NCBI RefSeq assembly: GCF_004342005.1 | Contig: NZ_SMBX01000012.1 | Span: forward strand, 1-64,000 | Length of the DNA stretch: 64,000 nt | Direction: 5' to 3' | Source: Paracandidimonas soli | GTDB lineage: Bacteria > Pseudomonadota > Gammaproteobacteria > Burkholderiales > Burkholderiaceae_B | Shown here: one piece after another, positions 17,587 through 26,467 of the stretch | Numbering within the stretch: the first letter of the stretch is position 1 | Layout: every line of letters begins with the position of its first letter | Translations under genes and position numbers: made by a program | Notes under the pieces: generated by a model | What the model saw: only the letters and a program-made list of their open reading frames with translations | Told to the model about the DNA's origin: nothing | The model's database searches: none

Positions 17587-18295
17587 TGTCTCTCCGTTGA
17601 TTCAGCAGTCCATATCTGGCAAAGCCATTGTTCAGGTGTTCCCGCATGGCGAGCCTTGCCACCATGGCGTCCTTGTCCCGGATCGCCCGGAATATCCGGA
17701 TGTGCTCCTGGTGCACTTGTCCTATGCGCTCGGTTCCCGTCGATTTCTTGCGCAAGGTCCGGACCGCCTTGCTCAGCACGGAGCTCAGGTGCCGGTACAA
17801 CTGGTCGAAATAAGGGTTCTGCGCGCATGCCACGACGCATTGGTGGAAGTGGTAGGCGGCTTTCGCGCCCTGTTCCCAGTCCTGGTCGGTCCCGGTCGTG
17901 TCCTCCAGCGCCTGCTTCAATGCCTGCAATTGCTCTTCCGTGCGGTTTTCCGCGGCAAGCGCGGCGGCGCCGGCTTCGATCTCGATGCGCAACTGGAAAA
18001 TATGCTTCAGCTGATCGAAGTCCAGCAGATCGTCGACATGAACCTGGAAGTTGGCGGCGTTCAGATCCGTGGATATGAAGGTTCCGATCCCCCGGCGGGT
18101 TTCCAGCAGCCCGCTGAGCTTCAGCCTGGCGACCGCCTCGCGCACGACATTTCTGCTGACGCCGAACATCTGCGAGAACTCATGCTCTGACGGCAGCTTG
18201 CTGCCCTCGGCAAATTCGTGTGCCAGGATTTTCTGGCGAATCTGCTGGGCGATGGCGTCGGGCATATTGACGGGCTTGAGGAACGGTTCGAACAT
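17579..18295 (-). CDS. FadR/GntR family transcriptional regulator
   Basis: A 238-residue regulator with an N-terminal winged helix (IAQQIRQKILAHEFAEGSKL, recognition SRNVVREAVARLKLSGLL) and a C-terminal FCD ligand domain. It is embedded in the operon it probably controls, between the CoA-transferase gene and the enoyl-CoA hydratase gene, with only 16 bases to the former. This suggests autoregulation from the promoter ahead of the CoA-transferase gene, where a TGGATTGAATCCA palindrome lies. Confidence 0.9.
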   Translation of the reverse strand: MFEPFLKPVNMPDAIAQQIRQKILAHEFAEGSKLPSEHEFSQMFGVSRNVVREAVARLKLSGLLETRRGIGTFISTDLNAANFQVHVDDLLDFDQLKHIFQLRIEIEAGAAALAAENRTEEQLQALKQALEDTTGTDQDWEQGAKAAYHFHQCVVACAQNPYFDQLYRHLSSVLSKAVRTLRKKSTGTERIGQVHQEHIRIFRAIRDKDAMVARLAMREHLNNGFARYGLLNQRRDNE

Positions 18296-18311
18296 GGCAT
18301 TGATCGCTCGG

Positions 18312-19484
18312 TTATATGATTCCCTCTGATTTTAGCTGGGCGATTTTCTCGGCCGACAGGCCCAGCGAGCCATAGACCTCGTCGTTGTGCTCGCCGCGTT
18401 CCGGCGCATGGATCGGCTTTTCGAACCTGGATCGGCTGAACTTGATGGCCTGGCCCACGACCTGGATTTCCCCGAGCTTGGGATGATCCAGCGGCGTCGC
18501 CATTTCCAGGTGCCTGACCTGCTCGTTGGCGAATGTCTCGTCCATGGCGAGGATGGGGCCACAGGGCACGCCGCTCTCGTTCAGCAGGTCGATCCATTCC
18601 TGGGTAGGACGGGTACGGGTCCTTTCCGCGATGCGCTGATTGAGCGCAGGGCGGTTCTTCCCGCGAAGAGGGACGGTCAGGAAGCGCGGATCGTCGATCA
18701 GGTCTTCCGCCTCTATCACCTTGCACAGGCGGGCAAAAATGTCGTTGCCCATGGCGGCGATGTTCATGTGGCCGTCCGCGGTGGGGAATACGCCCGTCGG
18801 GCTGCTGGTGGGGTGGTCGTTGCCGCTTTGTCCCGGCACTTCCTTGTTCATCAACCATCGCATGGCCTGGAAGTCCATCATCCAGACCTGGGACTGCAGC
18901 AGGGAGGTATGCACCCACTGGCCCTGGCCGGATTGCTCGCGCTCCAGCAGGGCGATCAGGATGCCGATGGCGCAGAACAGCCCGGCGGACAGGTCGGCAA
19001 CCGGTATCCCGGCGCGCATCGGCCCGCGCCCGGGCTCTCCCGTGACCGACATGAGGCCGCCGATCCCCTGGGCGATCTGGTCCAGGCCCGGTCGGGTGCT
19101 GTAGGGACCGTCCTGCCCGAATCCGGAAATACTGGCGCAGACGATGCGCGGATTGATTTCCTTGAGCGTGTCGTAGTCGATCTTCAGCTTCTTCTTGACG
19201 TTGGGGCGATAGTTTTCCACGACCACATCGGCTGTCTTGACCAGTTCGTAGAACAGGGCGAGGCCGTGCTCCGACTTCAGGTTCAGGGTGATGCTTTTCT
19301 TGTTCCGGTGCGTGTTCTGGTAATCGGCGAACTGGGCCGATCCGCCGGGCTTGTCGTCCGCGCCCTCTTTGGGCTGTTCGATCTTGATGACGTTTGCGCC
19401 CCAATCCGCGAATTGCCTGACGGCGGCGGGGCCGGAGCGGACCTGGGTCAGGTCCAGAACGGTGAAACGCTCCAATGGCTGCAT
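18312..19484 (-). CDS. Class III CoA-transferase (CaiB/BaiF family)
   Basis: A 390-residue family III CoA-transferase. N-terminal LERFTVLDLTQVRSGPAAVR and the VVENYRPNVKKKL stretch are typical. The catalytic aspartate should be in PGLDQIAQGIGG (about residue 135). It moves CoA between acids, activating an imported carboxylate for the enoyl-CoA hydratase encoded downstream. First gene of the group CoA-transferase, FadR-type regulator, hydratase, Bug receptor. Confidence 0.92.
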   Translation of the reverse strand: MQPLERFTVLDLTQVRSGPAAVRQFADWGANVIKIEQPKEGADDKPGGSAQFADYQNTHRNKKSITLNLKSEHGLALFYELVKTADVVVENYRPNVKKKLKIDYDTLKEINPRIVCASISGFGQDGPYSTRPGLDQIAQGIGGLMSVTGEPGRGPMRAGIPVADLSAGLFCAIGILIALLEREQSGQGQWVHTSLLQSQVWMMDFQAMRWLMNKEVPGQSGNDHPTSSPTGVFPTADGHMNIAAMGNDIFARLCKVIEAEDLIDDPRFLTVPLRGKNRPALNQRIAERTRTRPTQEWIDLLNESGVPCGPILAMDETFANEQVRHLEMATPLDHPKLGEIQVVGQAIKFSRSRFEKPIHAPERGEHNDEVYGSLGLSAEKIAQLKSEGII

Positions 19485-19525
19485 TATGATTTGTCTCCTC
19501 TTTACTTGTTGGACATGCTACATGT

Positions 19526-19538
19526 TGGATTGAATCCA
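19526..19538. promoter_or_regulatory. Candidate FadR/GntR operator
   Basis: TGGATTGAATCCA is a perfect odd palindrome 42-54 bases before the CoA-transferase start. It lies inside a wider inverted pair, GACATG at 19512-19517 and CATGTC at 19536-19541. This fits a GntR-type operator for the FadR-like protein encoded in the same operon. Inferred only. Confidence 0.45.
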
Positions 19539-19700
19539 TGTCAAGCGGGAACGCGGATTCGATCTGGTGCCGACAGAAAGGAGCCGTTGATTTTATATTT
19601 CTTTTTGGTATATAAAGAAAACGATATATTCGTTACCCGCATAAGTATCCGGTGAGATACTAAGCCGCTATACTTTCCGGCCCATCGATAGCTTCCCGGA

Positions 19701-20573
19701 ATGGCGCGCGCCATTTCGTTCTACATCATGCATTCACCAACCATGCCTGGCCTGCCGCCACTGATTCGGCTGGAGGCGGTCAGCAAGACGTTCCCATTGC
19801 CTGGCGGCGGCAGCTTCAATGCGGTCTGCCCTTTGTCGCTGGATGTCGCGCAAGGGCAGATCTTCGGCCTGATCGGCAAAAGCGGCGCGGGCAAGTCCAC
19901 CTTGCTGCGCATGATCAATCTGCTAGAGCGGCCGGACTCGGGCCGGGTCATGCTCGATGGCCAGGACCTGACGCGCCTTTCCAAGCGCCAGTTGCGCATG
20001 GCGCGCCAGGACATCGGCATGATTTTCCAGCAGTTCAACCTGCTGCAGAACGCCACGGTGTTCGATAACGTGGCGTTTCCGCTGACATTGCATGGCAGGT
20101 TCGGCAAGGTGGAGCTGGATGCGCGCGTGCACGAGTGCCTGGCGCTGGTGGGGCTGACCGACAAGACACACCACTACCCCGCGCAATTGTCCGGAGGGCA
20201 GAAACAGCGCGTGGCCATCGCCAGGGCGCTTGCGCCGCGTCCCAAAGTGCTGCTGTGCGACGAACCCACGTCCGCGCTGGATGCGGAAACGACGCGCTCC
20301 GTTCTGGAGACGCTGCTCGACATCAACCGGCAGCTCGGCGTGACCATCGTCATCGTGACGCATGAGCTGTCCGTGGTGCATGCGCTGTGCACGCGGGTGG
20401 CTGTCCTGGAGCAGGGGCAACTGGTCGAACAGTTCGATGTCGACGACCATGCGGGCCGCCGCATCAGCGTGCTCGGCAGGGAACTCGAGCAGGAGCGCCG
20501 GCGCGCGGAACTGCTGAAGGCCTACGATGCGAATATCGAAGAGCGCGCCGCGTCCTCAAGGGAAGCTGTCTGA
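19701..20573 (+). CDS. metN: Methionine ABC transporter ATP-binding protein
   Basis: ATPase of a MetNIQ importer for methionine. Walker A is GKSGAGKST, the signature LSGGQKQRVAIARAL and Walker B VLLCDEPTSALD. The tail after about residue 245 is shorter than in E. coli MetN and may be a reduced regulatory C2 domain. Starts at 19701, 19728 and 19743 are all possible; none has a strong ribosome site. A TATACT box at 19669-19674 could be the -10 element. It is followed 2 bases later by metI and then metQ. Confidence 0.9.
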   Translation: MARAISFYIMHSPTMPGLPPLIRLEAVSKTFPLPGGGSFNAVCPLSLDVAQGQIFGLIGKSGAGKSTLLRMINLLERPDSGRVMLDGQDLTRLSKRQLRMARQDIGMIFQQFNLLQNATVFDNVAFPLTLHGRFGKVELDARVHECLALVGLTDKTHHYPAQLSGGQKQRVAIARALAPRPKVLLCDEPTSALDAETTRSVLETLLDINRQLGVTIVIVTHELSVVHALCTRVAVLEQGQLVEQFDVDDHAGRRISVLGRELEQERRRAELLKAYDANIEERAASSREAV

Positions 20574-20575
20574 TC

Positions 20576-21238
20576 ATGTCTGAAAATCTTATTGCTATTC
20601 TGCCCGAACTCTGGCTTGCCATTGGCCAGACTTTCCTCATGCTGGGAATCGGTCTGGCCGCCGCTATCTCGCTGGGCGGCCCGCTGGGGGTGCTGCTGTT
20701 CCAGATGGGACCGGGTCAGACGCTGGAAAACCGGACGGCCTATCTGATCATCAGCTGGCTGGTCAATACTGTGCGCTCATTCCCGTTCATCATCCTGCTG
20801 GTGGCGCTGGTGCCTGTCACGCGCATCCTGGTGGGCACGTCCATCGGGCCGCTGGCGGCGTCCGTGCCGCTGTCGGTCGCCGCCATTCCGTATCTCGCAA
20901 GGCTGGTCGAGCAAAGCCTGCGCGAGGTGCCCAAGGGCGTCATCGAAGCCGCCCAAGCCATGGGAGCGTCGGAATTGCAGATCGTCCGGCGCGTGCTGAT
21001 CAGAGAGGCGCGATCGGGCCTGGTTCTTGCGCTGACCGTGCTGGCCGTCAGCTTCCTGTCCTATTCCGCCGTCGCCGGCGTGGTTGGCGGCGGAGGTATT
21101 GGCGATCTCGCCATCCGCTACGGCTATTACCGTTTCCAGACCGATGTGATGCTGCTGACCGTGGCGCTGCTGATCGTGCTGGTCCAGATCATCCAGTTTG
21201 GCGGCAATGCCTTGGCGCACAAGCTGGACAAGCGCTGA
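20576..21238 (+). CDS. metI: Methionine ABC transporter permease
   Basis: A 220-residue permease with five membrane segments, starting MSENLIAILPELWLAIGQT as MetI proteins do. The ATPase-docking EAA loop is EAAQAMGASELQIVRRVLI, and the family SYSAVAGVVGGGGIGDLAIR follows. It sits between metN and metQ and works with both. Confidence 0.94.
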   Translation: MSENLIAILPELWLAIGQTFLMLGIGLAAAISLGGPLGVLLFQMGPGQTLENRTAYLIISWLVNTVRSFPFIILLVALVPVTRILVGTSIGPLAASVPLSVAAIPYLARLVEQSLREVPKGVIEAAQAMGASELQIVRRVLIREARSGLVLALTVLAVSFLSYSAVAGVVGGGGIGDLAIRYGYYRFQTDVMLLTVALLIVLVQIIQFGGNALAHKLDKR

Positions 21239-21288
21239 ACGCATCCCCGATTTTCTCCCAATCCCATAGTCATCGAAGGAACATCATC

Positions 21289-22104
21289 ATGCTGACACTA
21301 CGCCGCCGTCTCCTGCTTGGTTCGCTTGCCGCCGCCCTGGCCATAGGCAGCGTTGCCGCGCAGGCCGCCGATCCGGGCAAGAAGAACCTGGTATTCGGCG
21401 CCACCGCCGGCTATAACTACGACGTGCTCAAGCTGGCCATTGTTCCGCAGCTGGAACAGGCCGGCTACAAGGTCCGCCTGGTCGAGTTCAACGATTATGT
21501 GCAGCCCAACCTGGCCCTGGCGCAGGGATCCCTGGACGCCAATCTGTTCCAGCACATCGCCTACCTGAACCGCTTCAAGGCTGACCAGAAGCTGGACCTG
21601 GTCGACCTGGTGCAGAGCACGACGGCTCCCATGGGCATCTATTCCAAGTCGCGCGCCAGCCTGGGCGACGTCAAGGAAGGCGACCGCTTTACCCTGCCCA
21701 ATGATCCCAGCAATCTGGCGCGCGCCCTGCAACTGCTGCAGCAGCACCAGGTCGTCAAGATGAAGCAGGATGTCGATCCTCTCCGGGTCGCGGAGCGGGA
21801 CATCGCGGAAAATCCCAAGAACATCAAGCTGCAGCCGGTGGAGGCGGCGCAACTGCCACGCACGGTCGGCGATGTGGAGTTCTCCATCGTGCCGGGCAAC
21901 TTCGCCATCGCCTCCGGCCTGGATTTGACCAGCGCGATCGTGCTGGAAGAGCCGCCAGTGCAGTACCAGCAGGTCGTCGCCGTGCGCGCGGAGGACGCGG
22001 AAAAGCCGTGGGCCAAGGATCTGGCCGCGGCATTCAAGTCGCCCTTCTTCAAGGAAGTGCTGGACAAGTCCTTCCCCGGCTACGTCCGCCCAGCAGGGCT
22101 GTAA
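21289..22104 (+). CDS. metQ: Methionine-binding periplasmic protein (NlpA/MetQ family)
   Basis: A 271-residue NlpA-family receptor. The N-terminus (LTLRRRLLLGSLAAALA, then AQA-AD) is a Sec signal peptide without the lipobox cysteine that anchors E. coli MetQ, so this one appears to be soluble in the periplasm. Family marks are EFNDYVQPNLALAQGSLDAN, LFQHIAYL and FTLPNDPSNLARAL. Binds methionine or a close analogue. Third gene of metNIQ, ending just before a strong terminator. Confidence 0.93.
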   Translation: MLTLRRRLLLGSLAAALAIGSVAAQAADPGKKNLVFGATAGYNYDVLKLAIVPQLEQAGYKVRLVEFNDYVQPNLALAQGSLDANLFQHIAYLNRFKADQKLDLVDLVQSTTAPMGIYSKSRASLGDVKEGDRFTLPNDPSNLARALQLLQQHQVVKMKQDVDPLRVAERDIAENPKNIKLQPVEAAQLPRTVGDVEFSIVPGNFAIASGLDLTSAIVLEEPPVQYQQVVAVRAEDAEKPWAKDLAAAFKSPFFKEVLDKSFPGYVRPAGL

Positions 22105-22141
22105 CCGGCGGGCGGGGCCGGGCGCTCCGCACTGAATGAAG

Positions 22142-22184
22142 AACCCCGGGCCGACGACGCATAGTCGGCCCGGGGTTCGTTTTT
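22142..22184 (+). terminator. Rho-independent terminator after metNIQ
   Basis: A perfect 14-bp stem: AACCCCGGGCCGAC at 22142-22155 pairs with GTCGGCCCGGGGTT at 22164-22177, with an 8-base loop and CGTTTTT after it. It ends the plus-strand metNIQ message between convergent genes. The stem could also slow transcription from the Bug gene on the other strand, though no T-run faces that way. Confidence 0.92.
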
Positions 22185-22199
22185 GGCGATGCGTTCGCC

Positions 22200-23189
22200 T
22201 TATTGTTTCTTCAGGCCCAGTTTTTCCAGCAGATCGGAGTACAGCGCCACCTCGCGCTCGACCACGGCCTGGAATTCGGCATTGCTCATCGGACTCACGC
22301 TCAGGCCCAGGTTCTGGTACTTGGCTTTGGCCTCGGGTGTTTCCAGGTAATCGCGCGCCGCTTTTTCCAGCACCGCCATGTCCTGCTCCGATGCTCCTTT
22401 CGGCGCCATCAGGCCGATCCAGGAGGCTATATCGAAGTCCTTGAGCTCAGTCACTTCGGCGATTGCCGGGATGTCGGGTACCGAAGCGCTGCGCTCTTTC
22501 GAGGAAATGGCGTAGGCGGTCACTTTCCCGGCGGCGAGCTGGCTGGACACGGATGCGACGGTATCGAACATATAGGCCACCCGGCCGGCCAGCACGTCGG
22601 TCAGCGCCGCGGCGCTGCCTTTATACGGGACATGGGTCGCCTGGATGCCATGGCCGAGATTGAATGCCTCCGCCATCAGATGGGTGGCGGAGCCGCTGCC
22701 GGACGAGGCGAAAGCGTATTTTCCCGGATTGTCCTTCAGCAGCCGGATTAGGTCGTCGATGTTCTTCGCCGGAAAATCCGCCGCGGTGATCAGGATGGAC
22801 GGGCTTTTTGCGATCATGGCGGCGGGTGCGAAATCCCCTGCCGTATAGGAGGTTTCCGTTAGCAGCGGTGCGACGACGACGGAGCCGGTGGAGGCCGCCA
22901 GCAAGGTATAGCCGTCGTTCTTCGACCTGGCGACTTGCATGCTGCCGACGGCGCCGCCCGCACCCGCCTTGTTGGAAACGAAGAATGCCTGGCCGAGCTT
23001 GCCGGACAGATGCTCGGCCATGACGCGCGCGGCAATGTCGGTCGCCTGCCCCGCCGTCCATGGGACGACGATTTCCACTTTTTGCGCGGGATAGCTCCCC
23101 TGCGCCCATGCCGCGCAACTGCACGCCATTGCCAATGCGGCCAGGCAGCGCCCGATCCGTTTTCCCGTGCTTGTCCTGTCTTGTGCCAT
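22200..23189 (-). CDS. Bug-family periplasmic solute-binding protein (TTT family), tartrate region
   Basis: A 329-residue Bug receptor. After a basic start (TSTGKRIGR) comes a hydrophobic segment with AWA-QG cleavage. Pocket sequences are VEIVVPWTAGQATDIAARVM and the loop ARSKNDGYTLLA, in which the usual Pro-Asp is Asn-Asp. Located downstream of an esterase and a D-tartrate dehydratase gene, so tartrate or a tartrate ester is a reasonable ligand guess. No transporter membrane genes adjacent. Confidence 0.91.
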   Translation of the reverse strand: MAQDRTSTGKRIGRCLAALAMACSCAAWAQGSYPAQKVEIVVPWTAGQATDIAARVMAEHLSGKLGQAFFVSNKAGAGGAVGSMQVARSKNDGYTLLAASTGSVVVAPLLTETSYTAGDFAPAAMIAKSPSILITAADFPAKNIDDLIRLLKDNPGKYAFASSGSGSATHLMAEAFNLGHGIQATHVPYKGSAAALTDVLAGRVAYMFDTVASVSSQLAAGKVTAYAISSKERSASVPDIPAIAEVTELKDFDIASWIGLMAPKGASEQDMAVLEKAARDYLETPEAKAKYQNLGLSVSPMSNAEFQAVVEREVALYSDLLEKLGLKKQ

Positions 23190-23252
23190 ACCTGTCTCCT
23201 TTGTGTGGTTCTTCGGTTTGTTGCGGATGCGTGCCCGGGCTCGGCGCCCGTG

Positions 23253-24197
23253 TTATTCGTGTCCGAAGCGCGCGCGCAGCAGCAGCGCCATTTCCCGTAT
23301 GGCGTCCAGCGCCTCCGGGATGATGCGGCCTCGCGTGACGAAACCGTGGACTTGTCCGGGGAAGCGCCGCAGCGTGGTGCGCACGCCAGCCTGCGCCAGC
23401 CGCAGCGCGTAGGCCTCGCCTTCGTCGACCAGTGGATCGAAGCCGGCTGTGATGACCAGGGCTTCCGGCAGGCCGGAAAGGTCCCCGTGCAGCAGCGGGG
23501 ATGCGCGCCAGTCGCTCCGGTCCTGTCCTGGCGCGAAGTACTGTTCGGCATAGAAATCGATGGCCGCCCGCGTCAAGAGGAAACCTTCGCCGTAGCGTTG
23601 TTTGCTCTCGTATTCATTGTGCTGGTCGGTGACCGGGTACAGCAGCAGTTGCAGGGCGAACGGCGGCAGGCCTTCCTCCTTCCGGTCCAGGCAGACGACC
23701 GTCGCCAGATTGGCTCCGGCGCTGTCGCCCGCCAGCGCCATGCGGCGGGGGTCGATGCCAAGCAGGGCAGCGTGGCTGTATATCCATTCCGCGGCATACG
23801 ATGCGTCGGCGACGGCCACTGGAAACTTGTGTTCCGGCGCCCTGCGGTAGTGGAGGGAGACCACGGCGCATCCGGATGCCTGGCAAAGCAGGCGGCAGAC
23901 AGCGTCGTGGCTGTCCAGGTCGCCAAGCACGAAGCCGCCGCCGTGCAAGAACACGATGGCGGGCAGCGGCTCATCCGGGGCATCATCGGGCCAGTAGCGC
24001 CGACAGGGAACGGCGTCCGGGCCATCGCCGATCGTTCCATCCTCCACGCGGGCCAGCGCGGGGGCGTCCGGCTGCAGCTGGGCGCGCAGCCGGTTCGACA
24101 GCTCCCGCGAGATTTCGACAGGAACCTGGCCCAGCGGTGGGCCGTTCTGCTGCCGCATCAGTTCGATGAGTTTCCGTGCGCTTTTGTCCAGTGGCAT
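23253..24197 (-). CDS. Alpha/beta hydrolase, HSL-type esterase
   Basis: A 314-residue esterase of the hormone-sensitive lipase group. HGGGF (85-89) builds the oxyanion hole, S159 in GDSAG is the nucleophile, Asp lies in ITAGFDPLVDEG and His in FPGQVHGF. No signal peptide, so cytoplasmic. It lies between a Bug receptor gene and the tartrate dehydratase gene and may release an acid from an ester for that enzyme, which is inference. Confidence 0.92.
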   Translation of the reverse strand: MPLDKSARKLIELMRQQNGPPLGQVPVEISRELSNRLRAQLQPDAPALARVEDGTIGDGPDAVPCRRYWPDDAPDEPLPAIVFLHGGGFVLGDLDSHDAVCRLLCQASGCAVVSLHYRRAPEHKFPVAVADASYAAEWIYSHAALLGIDPRRMALAGDSAGANLATVVCLDRKEEGLPPFALQLLLYPVTDQHNEYESKQRYGEGFLLTRAAIDFYAEQYFAPGQDRSDWRASPLLHGDLSGLPEALVITAGFDPLVDEGEAYALRLAQAGVRTTLRRFPGQVHGFVTRGRIIPEALDAIREMALLLRARFGHE

Positions 24198-24226
24198 ATC
24201 GGCTCCGGCGGATTGAGGAAACAGCG

Positions 24227-25393
24227 TCAGGCCGACAGCTTCTGCATTTCCCGGTACAGGTCGGCCTTGCCTTCGAAGCCGATGCCGACCAGGTCCGGCA
24301 TGGTGATGTAGCTGTTTTCCACCTTGACGCCATCGGGGAAGCCGCCGAAGGGCTGGAACAGGTCGGGATAGGATTCGTTGCCGCCCAGGCCCAGGCCCGC
24401 GGCTATGTTCAGCGACATCTGGTGGCCGCCGTGCGGAACGCAGCGCGAAGGCGACCAGCCGTGCTCGCGCAGCATGTCCATGGTGCGCAGGTATTCCACC
24501 AGGCCGTAGCTCAGCGCGCAGTCGAACTGCAGCCAGTCGCGGTCGGGGCGCATGCCGCCGTAGCGGATCAAGTTGCGCGCATCCTGCATGGAGAACAGGT
24601 TTTCCCCGGTCGCCATCGGATTCTTGTAGTAGCTGCGCAGCGCAGCCTGCAGCTCGAAGTCCAGCGGATCGCCGGGCTCTTCATACCAGAACAGATCGTA
24701 TTGCGACAGCGCCTTGGCGTAGGCGATGGCGGTATCCAGGTCGAAGCGGCCGTTGGCGTCCACGCACAGGCGCTGTCCGTCCTGGAGCACGCTCAGGATC
24801 GAGTCGATGCGGCGCAGGTCCTCGTCCAGCGATGCGCCGCCGATTTTCTTCTTGACCACGGTATAGCCGCGATCAAGATAGCTGCGCATCTCGTCCTTGA
24901 GCTTCTCATGGTCCTGGCCGGGGTAGTAGTAGCCGCCGGCGGCGTAGACGAATACCTTGCGGTTGGGCTGCCCGTTGCCGTATTCATCGGCCAGGTGCTG
25001 GAACAGCGGCTTGTCGGCGATCTTGGCGACGGCGTCCCAGATGGCCATGTCGATCGTGCCGATGGCGACGGAGCGCTCGCCGTGGCCGCCCGGCTTCTCG
25101 TTGGTGTACATGCAGTCCCAGATCCTGTGGGGACACAGATTGTCTCCCGCATCATTGACCAGGCTGCCGGGGTCCGCCTCCAGGATGCGGGGAATGAAGC
25201 GCTCGCGCATCAGGCTGCCCTGGCCGTAGCGGCCGTTCGAATTGAAACCATAGCCGACGACGGGCTTGCCGTTGCGGATGACATCGGTTATGACGGCCAC
25301 CAGGCTGAGCGTCATCTTGCTGAAATCAATATAGGCATTGCGGATGGAGGAACTGATGGGAAGCGTGGCTTCGCGTATTTCGAGGATTTTCAT
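24227..25393 (-). CDS. tarD: D(-)-tartrate dehydratase, enolase superfamily
   Basis: A 388-residue enzyme closely matching the characterised Bradyrhizobium D-tartrate dehydratase, including the N-terminal SSSIRNAYIDFSKM and VVGYGFNSNGRYGQG. The catalytic K183 (in VVKKKIGG) and H321 (in CVPHGGHQM) fall one position from the known Lys184/His322. D212, E238 and E264 match the magnesium ligands. It dehydrates D-tartrate to oxaloacetate in the cytoplasm. It is divergent from a LysR gene. Substrate assignment is strong by residues but not tested. Confidence 0.88.
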   Translation of the reverse strand: MKILEIREATLPISSSIRNAYIDFSKMTLSLVAVITDVIRNGKPVVGYGFNSNGRYGQGSLMRERFIPRILEADPGSLVNDAGDNLCPHRIWDCMYTNEKPGGHGERSVAIGTIDMAIWDAVAKIADKPLFQHLADEYGNGQPNRKVFVYAAGGYYYPGQDHEKLKDEMRSYLDRGYTVVKKKIGGASLDEDLRRIDSILSVLQDGQRLCVDANGRFDLDTAIAYAKALSQYDLFWYEEPGDPLDFELQAALRSYYKNPMATGENLFSMQDARNLIRYGGMRPDRDWLQFDCALSYGLVEYLRTMDMLREHGWSPSRCVPHGGHQMSLNIAAGLGLGGNESYPDLFQPFGGFPDGVKVENSYITMPDLVGIGFEGKADLYREMQKLSA

Positions 25394-25501
25394 TTAGCGG
25401 TCCGAATGGTGATGGCATGTCGATGGCGACAGCATAGCCATGGCGACGGTTTTATTTATTTATTTATAATCAATTCACTATTCAGAAAAAATGAATGATT
25501 G

Positions 25502-26407
25502 ATGGATTCCGACCTTTCCTTCTTCGTGCTGCTGGCGCGGCACAAGAATCTTTCGGCCGTCGCGCGCGAGCTGGACCTTACGCCGCCGGCCGCCACGCGC
25601 CGGCTGCAGCTGATGGAGGAGCGCCTGGGGGTGCGCCTGGCCAACCGCACCACACGCAGCATCAGCCTGACCAGCGAGGGAGAGCTGTTCCTGGCGCATG
25701 CGGCGCGGATCCTCGCCGATATCAAGGAAATGGAAGACTCCGTCTCCAATCAGCGGCATCAGCCGCGCGGTCTGTTGCGCATCAACGCCAGCCTGGGGTT
25801 CGGACGCAGGCGCATTTCCTCATTGGCCTCGGCGTTTGCGCAGAAGTATCCCGATATCGAACTGGATCTGCAGGTCAGCGACAAGCCGGTGGACCTGATC
25901 GCGAACCATATCGACCTGGCCATACGCTTCGGCGCGCTGCCGGACCGCCGCCTGGTGGCGCGGCGCCTGCTGAGCAACCGGCGATTCCTGTGCGCGTCGC
26001 CGAAGTACCTGAAGCGGCATGGCGAGCCTGCGACCGTGGCGGAGCTGGCGAATCACCGCTGCATCATTCATAACCAGAACGACGAGGCGCACGGCATCTG
26101 GCGGTTCACGCGCAACCACCATACGGAAGTGTTCAAGGTCAGGGGGGCGATGACCAGCAACGACGGCGATATCGCGCTGGGCTGGGCCCTGGACGGACAC
26201 GGCATCATGATCCGCTCGGAATGGGACCTGAACCGCTATGTCGAGACCCGGCGCCTGAAAATACTGTTGCCGGAATTCATGCTGGAGCCGGCTGATCTGT
26301 TCCTGTACTATCCCAGCCGACAGAATCTGCCTGCCAGGGTGCGGGTATTCATCGATTTCGTGGCCGAGCGGTTCGCGCAGGAGGCTCCCGCCACCAAGCG
26401 GGAATGA
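25502..26407 (+). CDS. LysR family transcriptional regulator
   Basis: A 301-residue LTTR. The N-terminal helix-turn-helix is FFVLLARHKNLSAVARELDL followed by TPPAATRRLQLMEERLGVRL; the effector domain starts near residue 90. A TTG at 25499 directly before ATG 25502 could also start it. It is divergent from tarD across a 108-base AT-rich gap that has four TTTA repeats (25450-25465) and ATTCA/TGAAT half-sites. Likely an activator or repressor of tarD and its neighbours. Confidence 0.92.
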   Translation: MDSDLSFFVLLARHKNLSAVARELDLTPPAATRRLQLMEERLGVRLANRTTRSISLTSEGELFLAHAARILADIKEMEDSVSNQRHQPRGLLRINASLGFGRRRISSLASAFAQKYPDIELDLQVSDKPVDLIANHIDLAIRFGALPDRRLVARRLLSNRRFLCASPKYLKRHGEPATVAELANHRCIIHNQNDEAHGIWRFTRNHHTEVFKVRGAMTSNDGDIALGWALDGHGIMIRSEWDLNRYVETRRLKILLPEFMLEPADLFLYYPSRQNLPARVRVFIDFVAERFAQEAPATKRE

Positions 26408-26467
26408 CGCGCCGCGAGCCAAAGCGCAAGCTTGAAGACCAGCGCTTGCGCCGGGTCGCGCTGGAGA

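Noticed and set aside
25450-25465. Four TTTA repeats as a possible phase-variable tract
   Set aside because: Only four copies in an AT-rich promoter gap; probably just part of the promoter.
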